Source of the DNA: DASVDE01 sp963740065
Lineage (GTDB): Bacteria; Actinomycetota; Thermoleophilia; Solirubrobacterales; 70-9
Direction: 5' to 3'
Assembly (NCBI GenBank): GCA_963740065.1
Contig: CAVUCS010000004.1
Location: 372,001-436,000 of the forward strand
DNA: 64,000 bases
Shown: positions 42,626-49,972 of the stretch, one piece after another
Position numbering within the stretch: position 1 is the stretch's first letter
Layout: each line of letters starts with the position of its first letter
Notes under the pieces: generated by a model
What the model was told of the DNA's origin: nothing
The model's database searches: none
The model's input: the letters and a program-made list of their open reading frames with translations, nothing else
Position numbers and translations under genes: made by a program

Positions 42626-43522
42626 ATGCCCAAATCCCTGCGACATCCACGCCCCTGGTTGCGCGCCTTTTGGAATCGCGCCTACCGCGAGAACGTAACC
42701 GGGCTTTCGGCAATGGTCGCCTACAACCTGATGCTGGCTGTCTTCCCGTTCGCCCTGCTGGTGCTTTTCGTCTTCGGCCAGGTGCTGAAGATCAGCGGGG
42801 TCGAGACAGGCGTGCTCGACGACCTCCAACGCCTCTTCCCCAATGCCGAGCAAGGAACCCTGACCGACGCGCTGAAACGGATCGAGGAAAACTCGACGAC
42901 GATCGGGATCGCGGCCTTCATCGGCTCGCTCTGGATCGGCGCCTCGTTTTGGGGGGCGATGGACACCGCCTTCTGTCGGATTTACCACGTCGAGTGCCGG
43001 GGGTGGGTGGAGCAAAAGCGCTTCTCCTTCACGATGCTCGTCGTCGTACTTCTTTTCATCGCCGCCAGCATCTTCATGCCGGCGATTGAGGGTGCGCTCG
43101 TCTCCAGCACCGACAAGTTGCCCTTCGGACTTTCGAGCATCAAGGCGATCGACACGATGCTGTTGTTGTCCGCTGCCCTGGTCGTCACCTTCCTGATCTG
43201 CTGCGTGATCTTCTGGGCGGTGCCAAAAGGGCACATGCCGTGGCGAGCGGTCTGGCCGGGCGCGGCGTTTGTCACCGTCTCCGCGGGCCTCGCCAACTGG
43301 CTCTTCCCGGTCTACCTCTCCAATGTGTCCAGCCTCTCGCGCCTCGGCTCGACCGTCGGCTTCATCCTCATCGCCCTGCTCTGGTTCTACGTGCTCAGCC
43401 TGGCGCTGATGGCGGGCGCGGTAATCAACTCCCTGCGCCACGAGCTGCATGACACCGGCGAGATGCCCTACGCAAACGAAGGGGCCAAGCCAAAACCCAA
43501 GCCCTGCCGCGACTGCGACTAG
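42626..43522 (+). CDS. YihY/BrkB family membrane protein
   Basis: 298 residues with about six membrane helices. The family features LSAMVAYNLMLAVFPFALLVL near residue 27-47, the SLWIGASFWGAMDTAF stretch and the C-terminal GSTVGFILIALLWFYVLSLALM are present. Ends in a soluble Lys/Pro/Cys-rich tail. Once annotated as RNase BN in error; the true role is unknown, with transport or envelope lipid functions proposed. Divergent from the sigma-factor transcription unit and convergent with glpX (4-nt overlap). Confidence 0.9.
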   Translation: MPKSLRHPRPWLRAFWNRAYRENVTGLSAMVAYNLMLAVFPFALLVLFVFGQVLKISGVETGVLDDLQRLFPNAEQGTLTDALKRIEENSTTIGIAAFIGSLWIGASFWGAMDTAFCRIYHVECRGWVEQKRFSFTMLVVVLLFIAASIFMPAIEGALVSSTDKLPFGLSSIKAIDTMLLLSAALVVTFLICCVIFWAVPKGHMPWRAVWPGAAFVTVSAGLANWLFPVYLSNVSSLSRLGSTVGFILIALLWFYVLSLALMAGAVINSLRHELHDTGEMPYANEGAKPKPKPCRDCD

Positions 43523-44532
43523 CCGTACCGCTCTCCCGTAATTTCTCGGAGCTTTGCCCGGTCGTGGGTCGCCTGGACGCGGCGGACCGTGCCGGAGCGG
43601 GAGCGCATCACCAGCGACTCGGTGGTGGCGCCTCTGCCGCGGTAGCGGACGCCCTGCAGGACATCGCCGTCGGTTACGCCGGTGGCTGAGAAGAAAACGT
43701 CCTCGCCGGAGCAGAGATCGTTGGCGGTGAGCACGCGCTCGAGGTCGTAGCCGCCGTCCAGCGCCGCTCTGCGCTCCTCGTCGTTGCGGGGCCAAAGGCG
43801 GCCGATCAGCTGGCCCCCCATCGACTTCAGCGCCGCGGCGGAGATGACGCCCTCCGGCGTGCCGCCGATGCCCCACAGCAGGTCGACCGGGGAGCGGTCG
43901 CTGACCGCGAGCAGCGCGGCGGAGACGTCGCCGTCGGTGATCAGGCGGATGCGGGCGCCGGCCTCGCGGACTTCCTTCATCGCTTCCTCGTGGCGAGGCC
44001 GGTCGAGCATGACGACGGTGACGTCGCCGATCGGGGCGCCCTTGCGCTCGGCGATCAGCTTCAAAGTCTCCGGCAGGGGGCGATCGAGGTCGAGTAGGTC
44101 GGCGATCTCCTCGGCGCCGGCCATCTTCTCCATGTAAACGCAGGGACCGGGGTCGAACATCGTCCCGCGCTCGGCGAGAGCGATGACCGCGAGCGCGCTC
44201 GGCATTCCGAGCGCGCAAAGGCGGGTCCCCTCGAGCGGATCGACGGCGATGTCGACGACCGGTGGGCTGCCGTCGCCGATCCCCTCGCCGTTGTAGAGCA
44301 TCGGGGCCTCGTCCTTCTCTCCCTCGCCGATGACGACCATGCCGTCCATCGGCACCGAGTCGAGAACAAAGCGCATCGCGTCAACGGCAGCCTGATCGGC
44401 GGCGATCTTGTCACCGCGCCCGACCCAGCGGGCGGCGGCCAGGGCCGCGGCCTCTGTGACGCGGACAAGCTCCAGCGCGAGATTGCGGTCCGGCTTATCG
44501 CCTGAGCGGAGGTCCTGAGCAATGGCTCCCAT
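43519..44532 (-). CDS. glpX: Fructose-1,6-bisphosphatase class II (GlpX)
   Basis: 337 residues from ATG 44532 (MGAIAQDLRSGDKPDRNL); ATG 44583 would overlap the divergent gene. The lithium-sensitive phosphatase motifs are clear: EGEKDEAPMLYNGE (metal ligands), VDPLEGTRLCALG, and GDVSAALLAV, GIGGTPEGVISAAALK. Hydrolyses fructose-1,6-bisphosphate in gluconeogenesis; actinobacteria commonly rely on this class alone. 26 bp separate its start from the LLM oxidoreductase gene. Confidence 0.95.
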   Translation of the reverse strand: MGAIAQDLRSGDKPDRNLALELVRVTEAAALAAARWVGRGDKIAADQAAVDAMRFVLDSVPMDGMVVIGEGEKDEAPMLYNGEGIGDGSPPVVDIAVDPLEGTRLCALGMPSALAVIALAERGTMFDPGPCVYMEKMAGAEEIADLLDLDRPLPETLKLIAERKGAPIGDVTVVMLDRPRHEEAMKEVREAGARIRLITDGDVSAALLAVSDRSPVDLLWGIGGTPEGVISAAALKSMGGQLIGRLWPRNDEERRAALDGGYDLERVLTANDLCSGEDVFFSATGVTDGDVLQGVRYRGRGATTESLVMRSRSGTVRRVQATHDRAKLREITGERYG

Positions 44533-44544
44533 TGAGCCGCAGGC

Positions 44545-44561
44545 TATAGGGTCGCGCTGTG
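44545..44561 (+). promoter_or_regulatory. Leaderless-type promoter, TATAGG then GTG
   Basis: CTATAGGGT puts a -10 hexamer (44545-44550) 8 bases before the GTG start at 44559, so RNA would begin at or next to the start codon. The same CTATAGGGT arrangement precedes the SDR gene at 47653-47658. No ribosome-binding site is present. Confidence 0.45.
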
Positions 44562-45494
44562 CCTGAGCGCTGGGGATTGACACTGCCGTTGCCGGGTATT
44601 TCGCTCGCCGATCACGAGGAGCTGGTGAAGCGGGCGGAGGCCGCCGGCTACACCGACCTCTGGAGTGGGGAGACGAACGGACCCGACGGCTTCACGCCGT
44701 TGGCGCTGAGCGCCGCCTGGACCGAGCGGGCGCGGCTGGGAACGGGAATCGTCGGCGTCTTCCAGCGTGGGCCGGCGCTGCTGGCCCAGGAGGCGGCGGC
44801 GCTGGCGAGCGCCTCGCGCGGGCGTTTTGTGCTGGGAATCGGCTCTTCGTCGGACCGGATCGTCGAAGGCTGGAACGAGATCCCTTTCGAGCGGCCGTTG
44901 AGCAGAGTGCGCGAGACGCTGGAGTTCCTGCGCGTGGCGCTGGCCGGCGAGCGGACCGCGACCGGCTTCAAGCTGGAGACGGCGCCGGCCGAGCCGGTGC
45001 CGATCGTGCTGGCGGCGCTGCGCGGCAAGATGCTCGACCTGGCCGTCGAGCGGGCCGATGGCGCCTTCACCAACTTCCTGCCGCTTGGCGGACTGCCGAA
45101 GGTGGTGGCGCAGCTGGAAAGAGCGCCGGAGAGCTTCGAGCTGCTCTGTCGCTTCTTCTGCATTCCGGGCGAACGCGAGCAAATCGAGCCGCTGGCCCGC
45201 TTCATGTTCTCCTCCTACATCACCGTCCCCGTCTACGCCGCTTTCTATCGCTGGCTCGGCTACGGCGATGAGATCGACCCGATGATCGCCGCCTGGGAGG
45301 CGGGCGACCGCGGGGCGGCAGCGGCAGCGGCGCCCTGGGAGCTAATCGAGGAGATGTTCATCTTCGGGACGCCCGAGCAGATGAAGGAGCGAATCGCCGC
45401 CTTCGTCGAGGGCGGCATCACCCTGCCGATCCTCACCCCGATCACGACGCCGGACAAGCTCGGCGAAGTTACTGAAGCACTCGCGCCAAGCTGA
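44559..45494 (+). CDS. LLM-class F420-dependent oxidoreductase
   Basis: 311 residues from GTG 44559. TIM-barrel luciferase-like fold: GLTLPLPGISLADHEELVKRAEAAGYTDLWSGE, LGTGIVGVFQRGPALLAQEAAALASAS, FVLGIGSSSDRIVEGWN (phosphate loop), then PIVLAALRGKMLDLAVERADGAFTN. The family uses F420 (or FMN); which cofactor and substrate apply cannot be read. The C-terminal 26 bases overlap the end of egtD on the other strand. Confidence 0.9.
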   Translation: MPERWGLTLPLPGISLADHEELVKRAEAAGYTDLWSGETNGPDGFTPLALSAAWTERARLGTGIVGVFQRGPALLAQEAAALASASRGRFVLGIGSSSDRIVEGWNEIPFERPLSRVRETLEFLRVALAGERTATGFKLETAPAEPVPIVLAALRGKMLDLAVERADGAFTNFLPLGGLPKVVAQLERAPESFELLCRFFCIPGEREQIEPLARFMFSSYITVPVYAAFYRWLGYGDEIDPMIAAWEAGDRGAAAAAAPWELIEEMFIFGTPEQMKERIAAFVEGGITLPILTPITTPDKLGEVTEALAPS

Positions 45495-46458
45495 GCGCGT
45501 AATCGCCGGCCGGGTCGGTGAACCAGCCGTCGAGTTCCAGTCCCGCCTCCTCGTAGATGTCGTCCAGCCGGTCGCGAGTGAACTTTGAGGAGATCTCGGT
45601 GCGCATCTCCTCTCCGGCGGCGAACTCGACGGTCAGGTCGAGCCCATCGAGGCGGACGGCCTGGTCGGCGAGGGAGCGAAGGCGAATGTCCATCCGCGCC
45701 TCCTCGCCGTCGTAGCGGGCTACGTGCTCAAAGGCATCGAGGTTGAAGTCTCCTCCCAGCTCCCGGTTGAGAACCTCGAGGACGTTCTTGTTGAACTCGG
45801 CGGTGACCCCTTGCGAGTCGTCATAGGCGGCTTCGAGGCGAGCTGGTTCCTTGACCAGATCGGTGCCCAGGAGAATCCTGTCCTCGGGCCCCAGCAGAGC
45901 GGCCAGGCGAAGTAGAAATTCACGGCGGGCGTCCGGAAAGAGGTTCCCGATCGTCCCCCCGAGAAAAGCGATGAGCCGCCCCCCCTCCCCGCTCGGGATC
46001 AACTCAAGGTCGTGCTCGAAGTCGCAGACCAGCCCACGAATGGAAAGGCCGGGGTACTCCTCGACCAGACACTGCGCAGTCTCATGGGTGATCTCCTCGG
46101 AGATGTCGACCGGGACATAGGTGTCGAGACAGCCCGCATCGCGCATCGCGCTCAGCAGATGGCGCGTCTTCGCGGCCGAGCCGGAGCCGAGCTCGACCAG
46201 GGTGCCCGGCTCGCCCGCCGCGGCGACGATCTCAGCCGAGCGGTCGGTGAGAATCTCCCGCTCCGCCCTGGTCGGGTAGTACTCGGACAACTCGGTGATC
46301 CGTTCGAAGAGCTGGGAGCCGCGCTCATCGTAGAAATACTTCGGCGCCAGCTCCTTTGGGTCCGCCGAGAGGCCAAGGCGAACCTCACGCGCCATCGTTG
46401 CCCCGCCGTTGGCGCCCAGGCGCACGTCGATCGCGATCTGGGGCTCGGTGGTCGTCAT
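45469..46458 (-). CDS. egtD: L-histidine N-alpha-methyltransferase (ergothioneine, EgtD)
   Basis: 329 residues from ATG 46458, whose ATGA overlaps the egtB stop. Two-part EgtD structure: KYFYDERGSQLFERITELSEYYPTR, the SAM site LVELGSGSAAKTRHLL, GTIGNLFPDARREFL, and the histidine-binding RTEISSKF near residue 285. Trimethylates histidine to hercynine, the first step of ergothioneine synthesis. Directly paired with egtB, the next enzyme. No egtA, egtC or egtE in the window. Confidence 0.96.
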   Translation of the reverse strand: MTTTEPQIAIDVRLGANGGATMAREVRLGLSADPKELAPKYFYDERGSQLFERITELSEYYPTRAEREILTDRSAEIVAAAGEPGTLVELGSGSAAKTRHLLSAMRDAGCLDTYVPVDISEEITHETAQCLVEEYPGLSIRGLVCDFEHDLELIPSGEGGRLIAFLGGTIGNLFPDARREFLLRLAALLGPEDRILLGTDLVKEPARLEAAYDDSQGVTAEFNKNVLEVLNRELGGDFNLDAFEHVARYDGEEARMDIRLRSLADQAVRLDGLDLTVEFAAGEEMRTEISSKFTRDRLDDIYEEAGLELDGWFTDPAGDYALSLARVLQ

Positions 46459-47594
46459 GCATCCCTCGCGCAGCGGATTCCAGCGAAGATCTGGCGGCGC
46501 TGCGGCAAGTCCCAGTTGCGGAAGCTGGGTCGAACGACGTCGAGATGGGTCGCCCACGATGCCCCGCGCAAGACCTTGTACTCGTCGCCGAAGAAGGGCT
46601 CGGAGTACTCCTCATAGGGAAAGGCCTCAAAGCCCGGGTAGGCGAGGAAGTCCGAGGACGTCCACTCCCAGACCTGCCCAACTCCGGAGAGACCGGGACG
46701 TGCGGCCTCCCACTCATGCTCGGTGGGCAGCCGCTTTCCCGCCCAGCGAGCGAAGGCATCGGCCTCATGCCAGGAGACGTGGATGACGGGGGCGCGCGGT
46801 TCGATCGGCTCTCTCCTACCCATTGCGTTGTCGAGCCAACCCCCCTTCCCGTCGGCCTCCCAGTACAGCGGCGGCTCGCCCCCGGTTTCGGCGAGGAACT
46901 CGATGTACTCGCCGTTGCTGACCGGTTCGAGGTCGATCTCGAACTGCTCCAGCTCGACCGAGTGGCGGGGGCGCTCGTTGTCATAAGCGAATCCCGCCGG
47001 AGCCGCGCCGACCTCACACATCCCACCCTCGACCTCAACCGCCTCCCCCTCCCGATCGCCGAGTTCGTCCTTGTTCCCGCTATCCGGGAACAAGGACGAA
47101 CTCGGCGCGAGGGTTGGGGGCAGTTCGTAGCCGTCGACCAACATCAAGAGCTGGAGCATCGTCTCGTTGTGCTGATGCTCGTGGGCGAGCAGCAGCTCGT
47201 AGACGAATCCGTCGCGCAGCAGCGGGTCCTCGGCGTCGGCGCCGATCTCGACCTCGTCCAGCACCTCCAGGGTGCGCTCACGCACGTCGGCGAGGTAAGC
47301 GCGCAGCTCGGCGTCGCGCAGGATCGGCAGCTCCCCGCGGGTCTTCCTCGGGTTCTCGATCGCGTCGTAGAAGCGGCCCAACTCGCCGTGCAGGGGCTCG
47401 CGTTCGCCGATCGTCTGCACCAGCCACAGCTCCTCGAAGTTGGCGATGTGGCCGAGGTCCCAGGCCAGCGGACTGAGAATCGGTGAGTAGACCGTGTTGA
47501 GCTGGTCGTCGTCGAGCGACCCGATCAGCTCATAGGTGCGCTCGCGCGCCTCCGCGAGCCGTTCCGCGATCGCTTCCTTGGGGCTTGCCGTCAC
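46455..47594 (-). CDS. egtB: Hercynine oxygenase (ergothioneine, EgtB)
   Basis: 379 residues. A DinB-like helical bundle carries iron ligands in DLGHIANFEELWLVQ and LLLAHEHQHNETMLQLL, and a C-terminal formylglycine-enzyme-like domain has FAYDNERPRHSVELEQFEI, PVIHVSWHEADAFARWAGKRLPTEHEWE and LRGASWATHLD. Adds a thiol donor to hercynine in an O2-dependent reaction. The linker between the domains, at about residues 166-182, contains PSSSLFPDSGNKDELG, encoded by copy 2 of the palindromic element also found in the GH57 gene. The insertion spares both domains and should not disturb catalysis. Translationally coupled to egtD. Confidence 0.95.
   Translation of the reverse strand: MTASPKEAIAERLAEARERTYELIGSLDDDQLNTVYSPILSPLAWDLGHIANFEELWLVQTIGEREPLHGELGRFYDAIENPRKTRGELPILRDAELRAYLADVRERTLEVLDEVEIGADAEDPLLRDGFVYELLLAHEHQHNETMLQLLMLVDGYELPPTLAPSSSLFPDSGNKDELGDREGEAVEVEGGMCEVGAAPAGFAYDNERPRHSVELEQFEIDLEPVSNGEYIEFLAETGGEPPLYWEADGKGGWLDNAMGRREPIEPRAPVIHVSWHEADAFARWAGKRLPTEHEWEAARPGLSGVGQVWEWTSSDFLAYPGFEAFPYEEYSEPFFGDEYKVLRGASWATHLDVVRPSFRNWDLPQRRQIFAGIRCARDA
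47057..47107. repeat. In-frame palindromic element, copy 2 (inside egtB)
   Basis: Perfect 23-base arms (47057-47079 and 47085-47107) flank CTATC. On the minus strand, in the egtB frame, it encodes PSSSLFPDSGNKDELG. Compared with copy 1, two positions in each arm differ (T to C, A to G), always in matched pairs, and every arm change is synonymous. Confidence 0.9.
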
Positions 47595-47652
47595 CTCGGT
47601 GGCGATGGGCGAAACACTAGCGATACCTGATTACTTGGATGTGAACAGCGCC

Positions 47653-47671
47653 TATAGGGTGCCCGTCGATG
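47653..47671 (+). promoter_or_regulatory. Leaderless-type promoter before the SDR gene
   Basis: TATAGG at 47653-47658 in the context CCTATAGGGTG, 10 bases before ATG 47669, the same layout as 44545-44561. The 74-bp spacer upstream also serves the divergent egtB gene. Confidence 0.4.
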
Positions 47672-48430
47672 GAGGTTGAAGGCAAGAGCGCGCTGGTCGC
47701 GGGCGGCGCATCCGGGCTGGGCGAAGCAACCGCGCGAGCGCTGGCGGAGGCCGGCGCCGTGGTCACGATCGCCGATCTCAACGCTGAGAAGGGCGAGGCG
47801 CTGGCCGCCGAGCTGAGCGCGGCCTTCGTCGCGGCCGACGTGACCGATGAGGACGCAGTTTCGGCGGCAGTCGAGAGGGCCGCCGGAGCCGAAGGAGGCC
47901 TGCGCATCTCGGTCTGCTGCGCGGGGATCGGCTGGGCCGAGCGAGTCGCTCACAAGGGCGGGCCCCACAACCTCGAGCTGTTCTCAAACGTGGTCAAGGT
48001 GAACCTGATCGGCACCTTCAACGTCTTGCGCCTGGCGGCGGCGTCGATGAGCGAGAACGAACCCGACGACGAGGGAGAGCGGGGTGTCTGCGTCAACACC
48101 GCCTCGATCGCCGCCTACGACGGGCAGATCGGCCAAATCGCTTACGCCGCTTCCAAGGGAGGCATCGTCGGCATGACCCTCCCCGCCGCCCGCGACATGG
48201 CCTCACGAGGCATCCGCGTGATGACAATCGCCCCCGGCTTGTTCGACACGCCCTTACTCGCCGCTCTACCCGAGGAAGCGCGCGCGGCGCTCGGCGCCGG
48301 CATCCCCCACCCCTCGCGACTCGGTCGTCCCGCCGAGTACGCGGAGCTGGTCGGCCAGATCGTCGCCAACCCTATGCTCAACGGCGAGACCATCCGCCTC
48401 GACGGCGCCCTACGGATGCCACCGAAGTAG
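47669..48430 (+). CDS. Short-chain dehydrogenase/reductase (3-hydroxyacyl-CoA dehydrogenase type II-like)
   Basis: 253 residues. Classical SDR: cofactor loop GGASGLGEATARAL, ADLNAEKG (Asp after strand 2 favours NAD(H)), CCAGIGWAERV, active-site Ser in VNTASIAAYDG and YAASKGGIVGMTLPAARDMA (YxxxK). PGLFDTPLLAALPEEARAALG and a PSRLGRPAEYAELV stretch match the HSD17B10-like type II hydroxyacyl-CoA dehydrogenases. Probably beta-oxidation. Divergent from egtB; 22 nt upstream of the next gene. Confidence 0.92.
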   Translation: MEVEGKSALVAGGASGLGEATARALAEAGAVVTIADLNAEKGEALAAELSAAFVAADVTDEDAVSAAVERAAGAEGGLRISVCCAGIGWAERVAHKGGPHNLELFSNVVKVNLIGTFNVLRLAAASMSENEPDDEGERGVCVNTASIAAYDGQIGQIAYAASKGGIVGMTLPAARDMASRGIRVMTIAPGLFDTPLLAALPEEARAALGAGIPHPSRLGRPAEYAELVGQIVANPMLNGETIRLDGALRMPPK

Positions 48431-48452
48431 CGGCAAGAACGGAGACCAGCTC

Positions 48453-48875
48453 ATGGAACTTGGATTTCTGCTCCTCAGCGACCACAGCGAGTCGATCAAC
48501 GGAAAGATCTACACGATGGGCGCCGGCTGGAATCAGCTGCGCTTCCCCGAGCTTCCCTACGAATTTGACTTCTTCATCTCGCTCGGACTGGACGTGCCCT
48601 GGGATGAGACGAACCAGCAGCACACGATGACCCTTCACATCGAGGACCCCGACGGGGAGATTCTGGGCGAAGAGTTCTCACTCGACTTCGAAACGGGACG
48701 ACCGCCGGGCTCAGTGGCCGGCCAGGAACAGCGGATCGTGCTTTCCCTTGGAGCCCACACTGCCTTCAGCAGCAACGGCCCCCACGCCGTCGTCGTCAAA
48801 ACCGGTGGCGAGGAGATCGACCGCACGCGTTTCTACGTGACTGAGATACCCCCGGAGACGCTCGCGCAGCAGTAG
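48453..48875 (+). CDS. Small conserved-looking beta-sandwich protein
   Basis: 140 residues from ATG 48453. Starts MELGFLLLSDHSESINGKIYTMGAGWNQL; aromatic and acidic strands throughout (PYEFDFFISLGLDVPWDETNQQHTM) and HIEDPDGEILGEEFSLDF suggest an all-beta domain without signal peptide or Cys. The pattern resembles short proteins with a DUF6941-like sandwich (recalled, not searched). Function unassigned. Follows the SDR gene by 22 nt and may share its transcript. Confidence 0.7.
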   Translation: MELGFLLLSDHSESINGKIYTMGAGWNQLRFPELPYEFDFFISLGLDVPWDETNQQHTMTLHIEDPDGEILGEEFSLDFETGRPPGSVAGQEQRIVLSLGAHTAFSSNGPHAVVVKTGGEEIDRTRFYVTEIPPETLAQQ

Positions 48876-48879
48876 CCGT

Positions 48880-49794
48880 TCAGTTGGTCCCCTCGGCTTC
48901 CGGATCGCGCCAGACGCGCTTGCGCCAGGGGGGACTGATCGCGAACTTGAAGTCGCGGCCGCCGGCCGCGATGCCCTCCAAGGGGATCAGGTGGACGCGG
49001 TCGCCGGGAGTGACGCGGGCGATGTCGGGGATCCCTCGCACGTTGCCGGCGTGGCTGCCGCCGGAGACGAGGAGCAGGCGGGTCTCGGGGCCCCAGCCGT
49101 TGCGAGCGCGGGCGCCGATCGCTTCGGCGATGTCCTTGAGTGGGCCGATCCCCGCGTCGGAGCCGGCATTGGAGAGCCCCCTTTCGTAGTTGTAGCCGTG
49201 GTGGGATGAGGCGCGTTGGTCGACGCTGCCGTCAGGGCCGACGCGAATCTGCACGCTTTCCCAGTCGTCTCTGTGGAAGCCCTTGCGACCGAGAACCGGG
49301 ACGCCGCGGAAGGTCGCCGAATCCGCGTAGTAGGTCCAGAACTGAACGTAGAGGTTGCCGGCGCGATCGCCCGAGCAGTCAACTCTCGATGAGTCCCCCC
49401 TTCCCGACCGGCAATCGACGACGTGGACGAAGGCGCTCACCGGCAGGCCCCGGTCGGTCCGCCGGATCAACCCCTCGCCAGGTGCGTCGCCGCAGGTCGT
49501 GCTGCGGCAGCGGCGAAAGTTGACCGGCACTGCCTTCGAGCCCTTTTCGAAGAGCAAGCTCGGCATGTGGTCGTTGGCGAGCTTTCCGACCTCGGTCCCA
49601 TAGGCGGCGATCAGATGCGGCTCATCGCCACAACTGTCGGCCATCGAGACCCCGCAAAGAATCTTCTCGAAGATCGAATCGGCCAAAGCCGTCCCCGGCA
49701 CCCGCACCCCGGCCGCCAGCACCGCCGTCAGCAGCAAGGCGAGCAGGCAGGTGAGACCAATCCACTCAACGGACCCCTGTCCTCGCTCGCGCAC
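48880..49794 (-). CDS. Secreted protein with a TadE/Flp-like prepilin head and Vps62-like body
   Basis: 304 residues. The start RERGQGSVEWIGLTCLLALLLTAVLAAG has the G-Q-G-S-V-E form of Flp/TadE prepilins: Gly before the cut, Glu at +5 and a ~20-residue helix. The rest (about 40-304) is a secreted domain with ~10 Cys and VQFWTYYADSATF, then HRDDWESVQIRV and ASSHHGYNYERG, resembling Vps62-family folds. A prepilin signal fused to a non-pilin domain is unusual; it could place this enzyme-like domain in a Tad-type or pilus-linked structure. Function unknown. Confidence 0.7.
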   Translation of the reverse strand: MRERGQGSVEWIGLTCLLALLLTAVLAAGVRVPGTALADSIFEKILCGVSMADSCGDEPHLIAAYGTEVGKLANDHMPSLLFEKGSKAVPVNFRRCRSTTCGDAPGEGLIRRTDRGLPVSAFVHVVDCRSGRGDSSRVDCSGDRAGNLYVQFWTYYADSATFRGVPVLGRKGFHRDDWESVQIRVGPDGSVDQRASSHHGYNYERGLSNAGSDAGIGPLKDIAEAIGARARNGWGPETRLLLVSGGSHAGNVRGIPDIARVTPGDRVHLIPLEGIAAGGRDFKFAISPPWRKRVWRDPEAEGTN

Positions 49795-49847
49795 ACAGGC
49801 CCAATCTCTGACCAGGCCGATTTCGCCCCCCTCTAAGCGGCTTGAGT

Positions 49848-49969
49848 GGAGAGGGTCGGGTGCCCCTCGGAGCGAGCGGCGCTACGTTTTCGCCAGATCG
49901 GATCTCGGACAGCCGCAGCCGCTACACGCGAAAACGACAGCGAGTGGAGAGGGGCACCCGACCCTCTCC
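49848..49969. repeat. 122-bp element with 21-bp inverted terminal arms
   Basis: GGAGAGGGTCGGGTGCCCCTC (arm split as GGAGAGGGTCG and GGTGCCCCTC) at 49848-49868 is exactly complementary to 49949-49969. Nested inside, CGTTTTCGC pairs with GCGAAAACG. CCTCTAA and TTAGAGG further out extend the symmetry. GAGTGGAGAGGG also recurs as a direct repeat at both ends. It lies between the pntB stop and the secreted-protein start, and could be a terminator, a mobile miniature element or a protein-binding site. Confidence 0.7.
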
Positions 49970-49972
49970 CAA

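Noticed and set aside
49848..49969. Calling the 122-bp inverted-repeat unit an insertion sequence
   Set aside because: It has no transposase and no clear target duplication; called only a repeat.
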